Shown here piece after piece: positions 19,413-28,328 of a DNA stretch of 64,000 bases. Every line of letters starts with the position of its first letter. Position 1 is the stretch's first letter. The stretch is taken from contig NZ_JAMGBG010000019.1 of NCBI RefSeq assembly GCF_023516595.1, positions 124,001 through 188,000 on the forward strand, written 5' to 3'. The translations under genes and the position numbers were made by a program. Under the pieces are notes generated by a model. The model searched no databases and was not told where the DNA came from. It saw only the letters and a program-made list of their open reading frames with translations. Source of the stretch: Streptomyces neyagawaensis (lineage in GTDB: Bacteria > Actinomycetota > Actinomycetes > Streptomycetales > Streptomycetaceae).

Positions 19413-20350
19413 CCCGTGTCGCCGCCATCGACTGCGGTACCAACTCCATCCGGCTGCTCGTCGCCGACGCCGACCCCGCGTCGGGTGAACTCGTCGATCT
19501 GGAGCGCCGGATGACGATCGTCCGGCTCGGCCAGGGCGTCGACCGTACGGGCCGGCTGGCGCCCGAGGCGCTGCAACGGACGTTCGCCGCGTGCCGGGAG
19601 TACGCGGCGGTCATCAAGGAACTGGGCGCCGAGCGGCTGCGGTTCGTCGCGACGTCCGCCTCGCGGGACGCGGAGAACCGGGACGAGTTCGTCCGGGGCG
19701 TCATGGACATCCTCGGTGTCGAGCCCGAGGTGATCTCCGGTGACCAGGAGGCCGAGTTCTCCTTCACCGGCGCCACCAAGGAGCTGCTGGGCCGGGACGA
19801 TCTGGCCAAGCCGTTCCTGGTGGTGGACATCGGCGGCGGCTCCACGGAGTTCGTCGTCGGCGACGACCATGTGCGCGCCGCGCGCTCCGTGGACATCGGC
19901 TGCGTGCGGATGACGGAGCGCCACCTCGTCCGGGACGGCGCCGTCGTCGATCCCCCCGGCCCCGAGGAGATCGCGGCCGTCCGCGCCGACATCGAGGCCG
20001 CCCTGGACCTCGCAGAGCGGACCGTACCGCTGCGCGAGGCACACACCCTCGTGGGGCTCGCCGGCTCGGTCACGACGCTGTCCGCGATCGCCCAGGACCT
20101 CCCCGCGTACGACTCGACGGCCATCCACCACTCCCGGATCCCCTACGAGCGCGTCCGGGAGATCACCGAGGGGCTGCTGCGCTCCACGCACGCCGAGCGG
20201 GCCGCGATCCCCTCGATGCACCCCGGCCGGGTGGACGTGATCGCCGCCGGCGCGCTCGTCCTGCTCGCCATCATGGAGCGGATCGGGGCCGCGGAGGTCG
20301 TGGTGAGCGAACACGACATCCTGGACGGAATCGCCTGGTCCGTCGCGTAG
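19409..20350 (+). CDS. Ppx/GppA-family exopolyphosphatase
   Basis: The 313-residue member of the ASKHA superfamily has the phosphate-1 motif 'AAIDCGTNSIRLLVAD', the conserved acidic segment 'EPEVISGDQEAEFSF', the glycine-rich 'VVDIGGGSTEFVVG' and the C-terminal 'GLAGSVTTLSAI'. It cleaves terminal phosphates of polyphosphate and/or the gamma phosphate of pppGpp, linking it to phosphate and stringent responses. It is short (about 310 residues), like the mycobacterial enzymes that lack C-terminal extensions. It is the third gene of the FtsB-like operon. Confidence 0.92.
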   Translation: MTRVAAIDCGTNSIRLLVADADPASGELVDLERRMTIVRLGQGVDRTGRLAPEALQRTFAACREYAAVIKELGAERLRFVATSASRDAENRDEFVRGVMDILGVEPEVISGDQEAEFSFTGATKELLGRDDLAKPFLVVDIGGGSTEFVVGDDHVRAARSVDIGCVRMTERHLVRDGAVVDPPGPEEIAAVRADIEAALDLAERTVPLREAHTLVGLAGSVTTLSAIAQDLPAYDSTAIHHSRIPYERVREITEGLLRSTHAERAAIPSMHPGRVDVIAAGALVLLAIMERIGAAEVVVSEHDILDGIAWSVA

Positions 20351-20463
20351 CCGCGGGGCCGGGATCCGGGCGCCCTCCCGGCGGGCTCGGGGCGCCTGTG
20401 AGGACCTGTTTACTACTCACCGGTAGCCTCGGTTGAGCTGTTCGGATAACGTATGAGCGCCTC

Positions 20464-20487
20464 CGAGGGGTGCTCGGGCGCCCCTCG
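20464..20487 (+). terminator. Hairpin after ppx
   Basis: A 10-bp stem (CGAGGGGTGC / GCGCCCCTCG, one G-U pair) with a 4-base loop lies about 115 bases past the ppx stop and is followed by TTGACGG. It probably ends the ftsB-like/DUF501/ppx transcript. Confidence 0.45.
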
Positions 20488-20508
20488 TTGACGGGCCGCC
20501 GGGAAACT

Positions 20509-20526
20509 TCGTGAAGTTCTTCACAA
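20509..20526 (+). promoter_or_regulatory. Rex-type (redox) operator upstream of ndh
   Basis: TCGTGAA-GTTC-TTCACAA matches the Streptomyces Rex operator TTGTGAA-N4-TTCACAA with a single mismatch. Rex senses the NADH/NAD+ ratio and represses respiratory genes; the next gene is a type II NADH dehydrogenase, a fitting target. It lies about 320 bases before the ndh ATG. Nearer the gene, TACATACT (20831-20838) could be a -10 for a nearly leaderless transcript. The rest of the 495-base gap shows nothing else I can support. Confidence 0.7.
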
Positions 20527-20845
20527 GAGAATCGGCCCTGTTGGGCGACGTTTTGAGGATGCGTAGAGCCTTCGGGGGCTCCAAGGGGTCCAGAGGGTGC
20601 CTCCGAACGGCCTCCGGGGGGTACTCGTCCGAGTGACAATCGGGGTCCGATCGGAGTGTCGGCGAGGGGTCCGCGGAGCCGGAAGGGCAGTTCACGCGGC
20701 ATTGACAACGGTCGGCCGTGCGGTGGGGTTCCCCCGTCGGGCGACAACCCGGATCACGAGGGTCGCGCAGTGTAGCAGAGGGCCTGGGGAAGCTTGTGAA
20801 GGGGCGCACGAGCACCCCCCGGATGGCGGGTACATACTCGATGGC

Positions 20846-22237
20846 ATGAGCACCACGGAGCGTCCCAGGATCCTCGTAGTAGGCGGTGGGTACGTAGGCC
20901 TGTACGCAGCTCGGCGCATCCTCAAGAAGATGCGCTACGGAGAGGCGACCGTCACGGTCGTCGACCCCCGGTCGTACATGACCTACCAGCCCTTCCTCCC
21001 CGAAGCCGCCGCCGGCAGCATCTCCCCGCGGCATGTCGTCGTCCCGCTGCGACGCGTGCTGCCCAAGGCGGAGGTCCTCACCGGTCGGGTCACCACCATC
21101 GACCAGGACCGCAAGGTCGCCACCGTCGCGCCGCTGGTCGGCGAGGCGTACGAGCTGCCCTTCGACTACCTGGTGATCGCGCTCGGCGCCGTCTCCCGCA
21201 CCTTCCCGATCCCCGGCCTCGCCGAGCAGGGCATCGGCATGAAGGGCATCGAGGAGGCCATCGGCCTGCGCAACCACGTGCTGGAGCAGCTCGACAAGGC
21301 CGACTCCACGACCGACGAGGACGTCCGCCGCAAGGCGCTGACCTTCGTCTTCGTGGGCGGTGGCTTCGCCGGCGCGGAGACCATCGGCGAGGTCGAGGAC
21401 ATGGCCCGCGACGCCGCGAAGTACTACAAGAGCGTGTCCCGCGAGGACATGCGGTTCGTGCTCGTCGACGCCGCCGACAAGATCCTCCCCGAGGTCGGCC
21501 CGAAGCTCGGCAAGTACGGCAAGGAGCACCTGGAGGGCCGTGGGGTCGAGGTCTACCTCAACACCTCCATGGAGTCCTGCGTCGACGGCCACGTCGTGCT
21601 GAAGAACGGCCTGGAGGTCGACTCCAACACGATCGTCTGGACCGCCGGCGTCAAGCCGAACCCGGTCCTCTCCCGCTACGGTCTGCCGCTCGGCCCCCGC
21701 GGCCATGTGGACACCGCCCCGACCCTCCAGGTCCAGGGCACCGACTACATCTGGGCCGCCGGCGACAACGCGCAGGTCCCCGACGTCGCCGCCCGCAAGG
21801 CCGGCGTCGAGAACGCCTGGTGCCCGCCGAACGCGCAGCACGCGCTGCGTCAGGCGAAGGTCCTCGGCGACAACGTGGTCTCCGGTATGCGGGGCTTCCC
21901 GCAGAAGGAGTACGCGCACTCCAACAAGGGCGCGGTGGCGGGTCTCGGCCTGCACAAGGGCGTCGCGATGATCGTCATGGGCAAGATGAAGATCAAGCTC
22001 AAGGGCCGTCTCGCCTGGTACATGCACCGTGGCTACCACGGTCTGGCCATGCCGACCTGGAACCGCAAGATCCGCGTCTTCGCGGACTGGACGCTCGCGA
22101 TGTTCCTCAAGCGTGAGGTCGTCTCGCTCGGCGCGATCGAGACGCCTCGTGAGGAGTTCTACGAGGCGGCCAAGCCGGCGCCGGTCGCTGCGGCCGCGGC
22201 TGCCGCCAAGACCGAGGAGAAGGCCAAGGCCTCCTGA
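20846..22237 (+). CDS. ndh: Type II NADH dehydrogenase (NDH-2)
   Basis: The 463-residue FAD-dependent NADH:quinone oxidoreductase is peripheral to the membrane and does not pump protons. The FAD dinucleotide fold is at residues about 9-20 (ILVVGGGYVGLYAA), 'DPRSYMTYQPFLPEAAAG' follows, a second GG fold for NADH is at 'FVFVGGGFAGAETIGEVED', and the FAD-binding 'DYIWAAGDNAQVP' lies near residue 305. The C-terminal third contains the amphipathic membrane-contact region and ends in an Ala/Glu/Lys-rich tail. It passes electrons to menaquinone. The Rex operator upstream suggests induction when NADH accumulates. Confidence 0.93.
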   Translation: MSTTERPRILVVGGGYVGLYAARRILKKMRYGEATVTVVDPRSYMTYQPFLPEAAAGSISPRHVVVPLRRVLPKAEVLTGRVTTIDQDRKVATVAPLVGEAYELPFDYLVIALGAVSRTFPIPGLAEQGIGMKGIEEAIGLRNHVLEQLDKADSTTDEDVRRKALTFVFVGGGFAGAETIGEVEDMARDAAKYYKSVSREDMRFVLVDAADKILPEVGPKLGKYGKEHLEGRGVEVYLNTSMESCVDGHVVLKNGLEVDSNTIVWTAGVKPNPVLSRYGLPLGPRGHVDTAPTLQVQGTDYIWAAGDNAQVPDVAARKAGVENAWCPPNAQHALRQAKVLGDNVVSGMRGFPQKEYAHSNKGAVAGLGLHKGVAMIVMGKMKIKLKGRLAWYMHRGYHGLAMPTWNRKIRVFADWTLAMFLKREVVSLGAIETPREEFYEAAKPAPVAAAAAAAKTEEKAKAS

Positions 22238-22264
22238 CCTCGTCCGGTCACGTCTTCGTTCGAC

Positions 22265-22306
22265 CCGAAGGACCTTCCGCCATCCGTGGTGCGGGGGGTC
22301 CTTCGG
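22265..22306 (+). terminator. Hairpin terminator after ndh
   Basis: CCGAAGGACC (22265-22274) pairs perfectly with GGTCCTTCGG (22297-22306), followed by CGTTT, starting about 28 bases after the ndh stop. Confidence 0.7.
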
Positions 22307-22370
22307 CGTTTCCGGGGGCGTCCAGTGGGGTGGGGGCGCCTGTTCGTCGGCGGGTGCGGGTGCGTCGTGG

Positions 22371-22440
22371 TTTCTCGCGCAGTTCCCCGCGCCCCTGAAG
22401 GGAACGGGCCTGCGGCCCGCCCTTCGGGGGCGCGGGGCGG
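22371..22440. repeat. Dispersed Streptomyces intergenic repeat
   Basis: The stretch beginning TTTCTCGCGCAGTTCCCCGC and its partly self-complementary continuation match an intergenic sequence I recognise as widespread in Streptomyces genomes. It can fold into a hairpin (CCCCTGAAGGG... and ...CCCTTCGGGGG). It lies in the 353-base gap between ndh and the cyclopropane synthase gene. No gene is seen there. Confidence 0.5.
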
Positions 22441-22590
22441 TGACACATGCGGCTCCGCCGCGTGGGCGCGAACAACCCCCACTCACCCGCACCCGAACAA
22501 CACACCCCCTACCGGGACTACGGCGGAGCCCCGCCCGTGTTTACCGTGGCGTTGGACATTCCGGGATCTGTTGTCACGGAGGTGTGCGCC

Positions 22591-23895
22591 ATGCAGGACG
22601 CCGCGTCGCGGCTGAAGGCCCTGTTCGAGCAGGTGATCGGGGCCCCGCTCCCGGTCCGGCTTCGGGCGTGGGACGGTTCGGAGGCCGGCCCCCCTCGGGC
22701 CCCCGCGCTGGTGGTACGGAACCGCAGGGCCCTGCGCCGGCTGCTGTGGAAGCCGGGCGAGCTGGGCCTCGCCCGTGCCTGGGTCGCCGGTGACCTGGGC
22801 GTCGAGGGGGACCTGTACGCCGTACTGGACCTGATGGCCGGGCACGTGTGGGAGCGGGACGACGACTCCCGGAGCCTCGCCGACGCCCTGCGCGACCCGC
22901 AGGCCCGCGCGGCCGTCCGGGGGCTGCTGAAGCTGGCCGGACCCGCCGTGCTGGTGCCGCCCGAGCCGCCCCGCGAAGAGGTGCGCAGAACCCGCCATCT
23001 GCACACCAGACGCACCGACAAACGGGCCGTCAGCCACCACTACGACGTCGGCAACGACTTCTACGAGATCGTCCTCGGCCCGTCCATGGTGTACTCCTGC
23101 GCCTTCTGGAAGACCGACGACGGCACCACCACCCTCGAAGCCGCCCAGCGCGACAAGCTCGACCTCATCTGCCGCAAGCTCGCCCTCGCACCGGGACAGC
23201 GCCTCCTCGACGTCGGCTGCGGCTGGGGCTCCATGGCCCTGCACGCCGCCCGCGAGTACGGCGTGCACGTCGTCGGCATCACCCTCTCCCAGGAACAGGC
23301 CGCGTACGCCCGCAAACGCGTCGCGGACGAGGGGCTGACCGACCGGATCGAGATCCGCGTCCAGGACTACCGGGACGTCACCGACGGGCCCTACGACGCC
23401 ATCTCCTCCATCGGCATGGCCGAACACGTCGGCGCCGACAGGTACCTGGAGTACGCCCAGAACCTGTACGCCCTCCTCCGGCCCGGCGGACGGCTCCTCA
23501 ACCACCAGATCTCACGGCGGCCGCAGTCCGACGAGAGCGCGTACTCCATCGACGGGTTCATCGACGCGTACGTCTTCCCCGACGGTGAACTCGCCCCCAT
23601 CGGCACCACCGTGACCCAGCTCGAACGCGCCGGGTTCGAGGTCCGCGACGTGGAGTCCCTGCGCGAGCACTACAACCTCACGCTGCGCGCCTGGGTCGCG
23701 AACCTCGAAGCCCAGTGGTCCCGGGCCGTCGCCCTCGCCGGACCCGGCCGGGCCCGCGTGTGGCGCCTGTACATGGCCGCCTGCGCCCTCGGCTTCGAAC
23801 GCAACCGCCTCGGTGTCAACCAGGTGCTCGCGGTGCGGACGCCGGAAGGGGGTGCGTCGGGGCTGCCGCTCAGGGCCCGCACCTGGGGCGCCTGA
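22591..23895 (+). CDS. cfa: Cyclopropane-fatty-acyl-phospholipid synthase
   Basis: The 434-residue SAM-dependent enzyme adds a methylene bridge to unsaturated acyl chains of membrane phospholipids. The N-terminal lipid-binding part (1-130, with 'LVVRNRRALRRLLWKPGELGLARAWVAGDL') precedes the methyltransferase fold: 'VSHHYDVGNDFYEIVLGPSMVYSCAFW', SAM motif 'LLDVGCGWGSMALHAA', 'GITLSQEQAAYA', 'IGMAEHVG' and 'LRPGGRLLNHQI'. The conserved Cys in 'YMAACALGFE' is present. GGAGGTG lies nine bases before the ATG; an upstream in-frame extension lacks both a ribosome binding site and homology. Confidence 0.93.
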   Translation: MQDAASRLKALFEQVIGAPLPVRLRAWDGSEAGPPRAPALVVRNRRALRRLLWKPGELGLARAWVAGDLGVEGDLYAVLDLMAGHVWERDDDSRSLADALRDPQARAAVRGLLKLAGPAVLVPPEPPREEVRRTRHLHTRRTDKRAVSHHYDVGNDFYEIVLGPSMVYSCAFWKTDDGTTTLEAAQRDKLDLICRKLALAPGQRLLDVGCGWGSMALHAAREYGVHVVGITLSQEQAAYARKRVADEGLTDRIEIRVQDYRDVTDGPYDAISSIGMAEHVGADRYLEYAQNLYALLRPGGRLLNHQISRRPQSDESAYSIDGFIDAYVFPDGELAPIGTTVTQLERAGFEVRDVESLREHYNLTLRAWVANLEAQWSRAVALAGPGRARVWRLYMAACALGFERNRLGVNQVLAVRTPEGGASGLPLRARTWGA

Positions 23896-23906
23896 GCGCC
23901 CGTACG

Positions 23907-23945
23907 CCCGCGGGGCCCGTTCCGGGAAGGAACGGGCCCCGCGGG
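23907..23945. terminator. Bidirectional terminator between cfa and the ABC operon
   Basis: A perfect 17-bp stem (arms 23907-23923 and 23929-23945) with a 5-base loop lies between the stops of convergent genes. Confidence 0.85.
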
Positions 23946-23962
23946 CTGCTGTGACGACGCCC

Positions 23963-26500
23963 CTACTCCGCCTTGATCGCCGCCAGCATGTTCAGCTTCG
24001 CCGCCCGCCGGGCCGGCCACATCGCGGCCAGGACGCCGACCGTGCCCGCCAGCAGCAGGAAGACACCCATCCGGGCCCAGGGCAGGACCAGTTCGTACGT
24101 CGCCATCCGGGAGGCGACGAGCTCACCGGCCGCCCAGCCGAAGAAGACACCGAGACCGATGCCGAGGACACCGCCGAACAGGGAGATGACCAGGGACTCC
24201 AGACGGACCATCCGCTTGATGGCGCGGCGGTCGAGACCGATCGCGCGGAGCATGCCGATCTCCTGGGACCGCTCGAAGACGGACATGGCCAGCGTGTTGA
24301 TGACACCGAGGACGGCGACGATCACGGCCATGGCCAGCAGGCCGTACAGCAGGTTCAGCATCAGTGTGAACATCTGGGCGATGTCGTCGGAGAGGTCGTC
24401 GCCGTCCTGGATCTTGATCGCCGGGTTGTCGCCGAGGGCCTTCGCCAGCCGGTCCTTGGCGGCGTCCGAGGCACCGGACGACGTCCTCACCATGACCATC
24501 ATGTCGGCCGGGCGGGTGTCGGCGGGCAGTCGCTTCTCCAGCGTCCGGTTGTCCAGGAGGATGCCCCGGATCAGCTCGTTGGCCTCGTAGACCCCCGCCA
24601 CGGTCAGCTTCTGCCGCTCGCCGCCCTCGAACCCGGCCGTGAACGACGTGCCGGCCTTCCAGCCGTTGCGCTGCGCGCTCTCGGTGTCCACCACCACCTT
24701 CGTGCCGCCGACCTCGAACGCGCCCTCGTCGAGGGGGAACGTCGTCAGCTCGCCGATCGCGTCGCCGTTGACGCCGGTGACGTACTCCGTCTGTCCGTCG
24801 ATGCGGGACTCGGCGTTGCGCAGCGGCGAGACCGCAGTGACGCCCTCGGCGCCGGCGAGCTTCTTCTCCACGTCGGAGGAGAGATAGCTGCCGTTGGCCA
24901 TCGAGACGACGTAGTCCGCCTTGATGGAGTCGGCGGCCATCTTGCCGATGGCGGTCTGGAGGCTGCCCGCCATCACCGTCATACCGGTGATCAGGGTGAG
25001 GCCGATCATCAGCGCCGAGGCGGTGGCGGCGGTGCGGCGCGGGTTGCGCACCGAGTTCTGCCGGGCGAGCTTGCCGGAGATGCCGAAGATCCGCAGGACC
25101 GGTGCGGCGGCCGCGATCAGCGGGCGGGACAGCAGCGGCGTCAGCACGAACACACCGATGATCAGCACCACCGCGCCGATGCCCATGGGCACCTGGCCGT
25201 CCGAACCCTCCAGGGTCGTGGCGTACAGGACGGTGGCGACGCCCGCGCCGGAGAACAGCGCGCCGATCGTGTTCCGCAGGACGAGGGACCTGGTCGTGGC
25301 CTTCGCGTGCACGCTGCTCATCGCCGCCACCGGTGGGATCTTCGCCGCGCGGCGGCCCGGCAGCCAGGCGGCCAGCATGGTGATCAGCACGCCGACCAGC
25401 AGGGCGGTGGCGACCGTGCCGGGGGTGACCACCAGCGGACCGTCGGGGACGGTCTCGCCGAGCGTGCTGATCAGCGTGCGCATCGCGGCGCCGATGCCGA
25501 CCCCGACGGCCAGACCGGCGACCGCGGCGATCGCGCCCACCACGAACGCCTCGATCAGCACCGAGCGGGTCACCTGGCGGCGGGAGGCGCCCACCGCCCG
25601 CAGCAGGGCCAGCTCCTTGGTGCGCTGGGCCACCAGCATCGTGAAGGTGTTGGCGATGATGAACGTGCCCACGAACAGGGCGATGCCGGCGAAGACCAGC
25701 AGGCCGTTCTTCAGCCCGCTCATGGACGCGGCGATCTGCGTGGCCTGCCGGTCGGCGAGCTGCTCACCGGTGATCGTGGCGGCGACGTCCTCGGGGACGA
25801 CCTTGTCGATGGCCGACCGGAGCCGGTCCTGGCTGGTGCCGGGGGTCGCGGTCACGGTGATCTCGTCGTAGGCGCCCGGGCTGTGGAACAGCTTCTGCGC
25901 GGTCGCCGTGTCGAACAGGGTGAGGCTGCCGCCGGCGGCGACGTTGCCGTCGTCCGTGCGGAAGACGCCGCTGACGGTGGGACTGAGGACCGGACCGTCG
26001 ACGGACAGCCGGACGGTGTCGCCGACCTTGTACCCGGCGCGCTCGGCGGTCTTCGCGTCGATGGCGATCTCGTTTGGGCCGCGGGGCGCGCGGCCCTCCT
26101 CGATCGGGTACCGGGGGTCGTCCTTGCCCCAGTAGTTCCCGCCCTGGGACTGGAAGCCGCCGCCGATCAGCTTGCCGTCCTTGTCGGCGAGCGCGGTGAA
26201 GCCGGTGACGACCCCGGTCGCGGACTCGGCGCCGGGTACCTTCGCGACCTTCCTCAGCAGCTCCGGCGTCAGCTTCGGCTGCTCGGCGATCCGGTCGCCC
26301 TCGTCCGGGCGGTACGCCTGCTGGACCGCGACGTCCACCTGGTCGAAGCCCTTGGCGGAACTCTTCTGGTAGGCCTCGGAGATGGTGTTCGTGAAGACCA
26401 GCGTCCCCGACACGAAGGCGACGCCCAGCATCACGGCGAGCACGGTCATCAGGAGTCTGGCCTTGTGCGCGAGCACGTTGCGCAGGGCGGTACGGAACAT
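23963..26500 (-). CDS. FtsX/MacB-family ABC transporter permease
   Basis: The 845-residue permease has two FtsX repeats. Each starts with a membrane helix and a large extracellular domain and ends with three helices: N-terminal helix (about 15-38), three helices at about 270-385, a fourth near 430-465, a second N-type helix near 495, and the final three at about 720-835. Conserved 'RTKELALLRAVGASRRQV' and 'RSQEIGMLRAIGLDRRAI' are mechanotransmission segments. It works with the ATPase encoded 138 bases upstream, probably exporting a lipid, peptide or antibiotic, or transmitting a signal across the membrane; the substrate is unknown. ATG 26500 is preferred; the frame upstream is noncoding in composition. 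Confidence 0.92.
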   Translation of the reverse strand: MFRTALRNVLAHKARLLMTVLAVMLGVAFVSGTLVFTNTISEAYQKSSAKGFDQVDVAVQQAYRPDEGDRIAEQPKLTPELLRKVAKVPGAESATGVVTGFTALADKDGKLIGGGFQSQGGNYWGKDDPRYPIEEGRAPRGPNEIAIDAKTAERAGYKVGDTVRLSVDGPVLSPTVSGVFRTDDGNVAAGGSLTLFDTATAQKLFHSPGAYDEITVTATPGTSQDRLRSAIDKVVPEDVAATITGEQLADRQATQIAASMSGLKNGLLVFAGIALFVGTFIIANTFTMLVAQRTKELALLRAVGASRRQVTRSVLIEAFVVGAIAAVAGLAVGVGIGAAMRTLISTLGETVPDGPLVVTPGTVATALLVGVLITMLAAWLPGRRAAKIPPVAAMSSVHAKATTRSLVLRNTIGALFSGAGVATVLYATTLEGSDGQVPMGIGAVVLIIGVFVLTPLLSRPLIAAAAPVLRIFGISGKLARQNSVRNPRRTAATASALMIGLTLITGMTVMAGSLQTAIGKMAADSIKADYVVSMANGSYLSSDVEKKLAGAEGVTAVSPLRNAESRIDGQTEYVTGVNGDAIGELTTFPLDEGAFEVGGTKVVVDTESAQRNGWKAGTSFTAGFEGGERQKLTVAGVYEANELIRGILLDNRTLEKRLPADTRPADMMVMVRTSSGASDAAKDRLAKALGDNPAIKIQDGDDLSDDIAQMFTLMLNLLYGLLAMAVIVAVLGVINTLAMSVFERSQEIGMLRAIGLDRRAIKRMVRLESLVISLFGGVLGIGLGVFFGWAAGELVASRMATYELVLPWARMGVFLLLAGTVGVLAAMWPARRAAKLNMLAAIKAE

Positions 26501-26638
26501 GAAAGGGGTCCCTGTTCGGGGTCGGGTGGTGAGGTGGACGGGGGGGTGGGGAGGCGGACGGGGCCGGCGGGCGGTGCCGCTCGCCGAGGCGGGGCGGACG
26601 CCGCCGGTCGCGGCGGGGCGAACGCCGCCTGACACGGC

Positions 26639-27409
26639 CTAGCTGGTGCGGCCCTTGGCGTCGAACCGCTTCATGCGGTCCAGGACGGAGTCCGCCGTCG
26701 GCTCGTACAGCTCGTCCACGATCCGTCCGTCGGCGAGGAAGATGACCCGGTCCGCGTACGCCGCCGCCACCGGGTCGTGCGTCACCATCACCACGGTCTG
26801 CCCCAGCTCCCGCACGGAGTTGCGCAGGAAGCCCAGGACCTCGGCGCCCGAGCGGGAGTCGAGGTTTCCGGTGGGCTCGTCGCCGAAGATGATGTCCGGT
26901 CGGGAGGCGAGGGCCCGCGCCACCGCGACGCGCTGCTGCTGGCCGCCGGAGAGCTGGGAGGGCCGGTGGCTCAGCCGGTCGGCGAGACCGATCATCCCGA
27001 TCACGGTGTCCAGCCACTGCTTGTCCGGCTTGCGGCCCGCGATGTCCATCGGAAGGGTGATGTTCTCCAGCGCGGTCAGCGTCGGCAGCAGGTTGAACGC
27101 CTGGAAGATGAAGCCGATCTTGTCCCGGCGGAGCTTGGTGAGCTGCTTGTCCTTCAGGGAGCCCAGCTCGGTGTCGCCGATGCGCACGGACCCGGCGGAG
27201 AAGCTGTCCAGGCCCGCCACGCAGTGCATCAGCGTGGACTTGCCGGAACCGGAGGGGCCCATGATCGCGGTGAACTGGGCCTGCCGGAAGTCGACGGTCA
27301 CCCGGTCCAGGGCGACGACCCGGGTCTCGCCCTGTCCGTAGACCTTCGACAGTTCCGTGGCACGGGCGGCCACGGCGGTGGCCCGGTCGGCGAGGGGAGT
27401 GGTGGTCAC
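26639..27409 (-). CDS. MacB/LolD-type ABC transporter ATP-binding protein
   Basis: The 256-residue ATPase has Walker A 'GPSGSGKST', Q-loop 'IFQAFNLLPTLTALENI', signature 'LSGGQQQR', Walker B 'IIFGDEP' and H-loop 'VTHD'. It powers the FtsX-type permease encoded downstream. The GTG at 27409 follows AGGAG with nine-base spacing; further upstream the frame is Pro/Thr/Arg-rich and unlikely to be translated. The promoter region holds a 22-bp palindrome and a run of short tandem repeats. Confidence 0.93.
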   Translation of the reverse strand: MTTTPLADRATAVAARATELSKVYGQGETRVVALDRVTVDFRQAQFTAIMGPSGSGKSTLMHCVAGLDSFSAGSVRIGDTELGSLKDKQLTKLRRDKIGFIFQAFNLLPTLTALENITLPMDIAGRKPDKQWLDTVIGMIGLADRLSHRPSQLSGGQQQRVAVARALASRPDIIFGDEPTGNLDSRSGAEVLGFLRNSVRELGQTVVMVTHDPVAAAYADRVIFLADGRIVDELYEPTADSVLDRMKRFDAKGRTS

Positions 27410-27598
27410 GGGTGGGAACTCCTGTCGGGGCGACGGCGTTTGGACGGTTCGAGGGGTTCGAGGGGATGGATGTGCGCGGGTGGACGGGGCGGTGTCCGGT
27501 TTTTCCGGCGCTGTATCCATCGTCGCGACGCCGGGCCGCCGTGTAGTCAGCCGCTGTTCCGGTTCCGGGGGCAGACTTCTGACGGACGCAGGGACGCC

Positions 27599-27620
27599 CC
27601 GTCATACCTGGGTATGACGG
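27599..27620. promoter_or_regulatory. 22-bp palindrome upstream of the ABC operon
   Basis: CCGTCATACC-TG-GGTATGACGG has perfect 10-bp arms and lies about 190 bases upstream of the ATPase start. The symmetry and position fit a dimeric repressor operator. Its right arm abuts the tandem repeat array. No regulator gene is nearby. Confidence 0.5.
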
Positions 27621-27818
27621 CCGACCCCGAGCCGGGGATGACGGCGGACCCGGGGCGGGTGTGACGGCGGACCCGGGGCAAGGCGTGACGGCGGACCCGG
27701 GCCGGGGATGACGGCGGACCCGAGGCAAGGCGTGACGGCGGACCCGAGGCGGGTGTGACGCGGACCCGGGGCGGGTGTGACGCGGGCCCGAGGCGGGTGT
27801 GACGCGGACCTGGGGAGC
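27616..27818. repeat. Degenerate 22-24-bp tandem repeats, about nine copies
   Basis: Nine consecutive units begin GACGGCGGACCC or GACGCGGACCC and end in GGGTGT, GGCGT or GGGAT. Lengths vary (22, 23 and 24 bases), so they are not coding. They fill most of the 674-base gap between the ABC ATPase gene and bldA. The right part of the gap (27830-28083) is less repetitive, with an AT-rich patch near 27995-28010 and a possible -10 TAGGCT at 28050-28055 for bldA. Confidence 0.85.
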
Positions 27819-28083
27819 GGCGGTATTCGGACGGTTTGGCCTACACGAGTCAGTCGTCACCGTGCGGGGCGTCGAGAGGGCGCTCGTTCGGGCGGTGAAA
27901 TTCCGTCATTCCGCATACGCCGGGTCGCACCGTCCGAAAGGCTATTGGCAAGTGCGGATGGCGTGTTCCATGGGCTGATGCACCCTCAGACGTCAATAAA
28001 ATAAGACAACATCGGTCGGCTGTTCCGCTGTTCGGGGGAAGCCTCCCGATAGGCTCGGAACCGCAGCGCGGGGCCCATGGCCT

Positions 28084-28166
28084 GCCCGGATGGTGGAATG
28101 CAGACACGGCGAGCTTAAACCTCGCTGCCCCTCGCGGGCGTACCGGTTCAAGTCCGGTTCCGGGCA
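28084..28166 (+). tRNA. bldA: tRNA-Leu (anticodon UAA), bldA
   Basis: Acceptor arms GCCCGGA and TCCGGGC pair fully. The anticodon stem GCGAG/CTCGC encloses the loop CTTAAAC, giving anticodon TAA (28116-28118). A long variable arm typical of tRNA-Leu (GCCCCTCGCGGGC) and the T-loop GGTTCAAGTCC are present. CCA is not encoded. The UAA anticodon reads UUA, the rarest codon in Streptomyces, and this tRNA is the developmental regulator bldA. It forms the left boundary of the polyketide cluster. Confidence 0.96.
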
Positions 28167-28246
28167 CCTTCCCTCACAGGGCGTGAGTGCGTGAGAACCC
28201 GTTGTCGATCGCAGCGGCGCGCTGCTGGTGTGCTGTGAAGGTTGCT

Positions 28247-28279
28247 GCGGCCCCCGGAACGGTGCGTTCCGGGGGCCGC
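28247..28279. terminator. Terminator at the left end of the biosynthetic cluster
   Basis: A perfect 14-bp stem (GCGGCCCCCGGAAC / GTTCCGGGGGCCGC) with a 5-base loop lies between bldA and the end of the minus-strand cassette. It probably insulates both. Confidence 0.8.
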
Positions 28280-28328
28280 GGCGCATCTCGGTGGGAGCAG
28301 GGTTCGGCAGCCGGCCCCGTGCGCGGTG

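Noticed and set aside
23813-26632. A 939-codon open frame on the plus strand opposite the ABC permease
   Set aside because: It is antisense to a permease with clear FtsX motifs. The translation is His/Gln/Asp/Gly/Arg-rich with no domain, a usual artefact of high-GC DNA.
27557-27568. Possible att repeat of the bldA tRNA 3' end (TCCGGTTCCGGG)
   Set aside because: Only 12 GC-rich bases match, it lies on the conserved side, and no integrase is present. It is likely chance.
27616-27818. Possible CRISPR array
   Set aside because: Units are 22-24 bases and contiguous, without unique spacers, and no cas genes are present. This is a degenerate tandem repeat.
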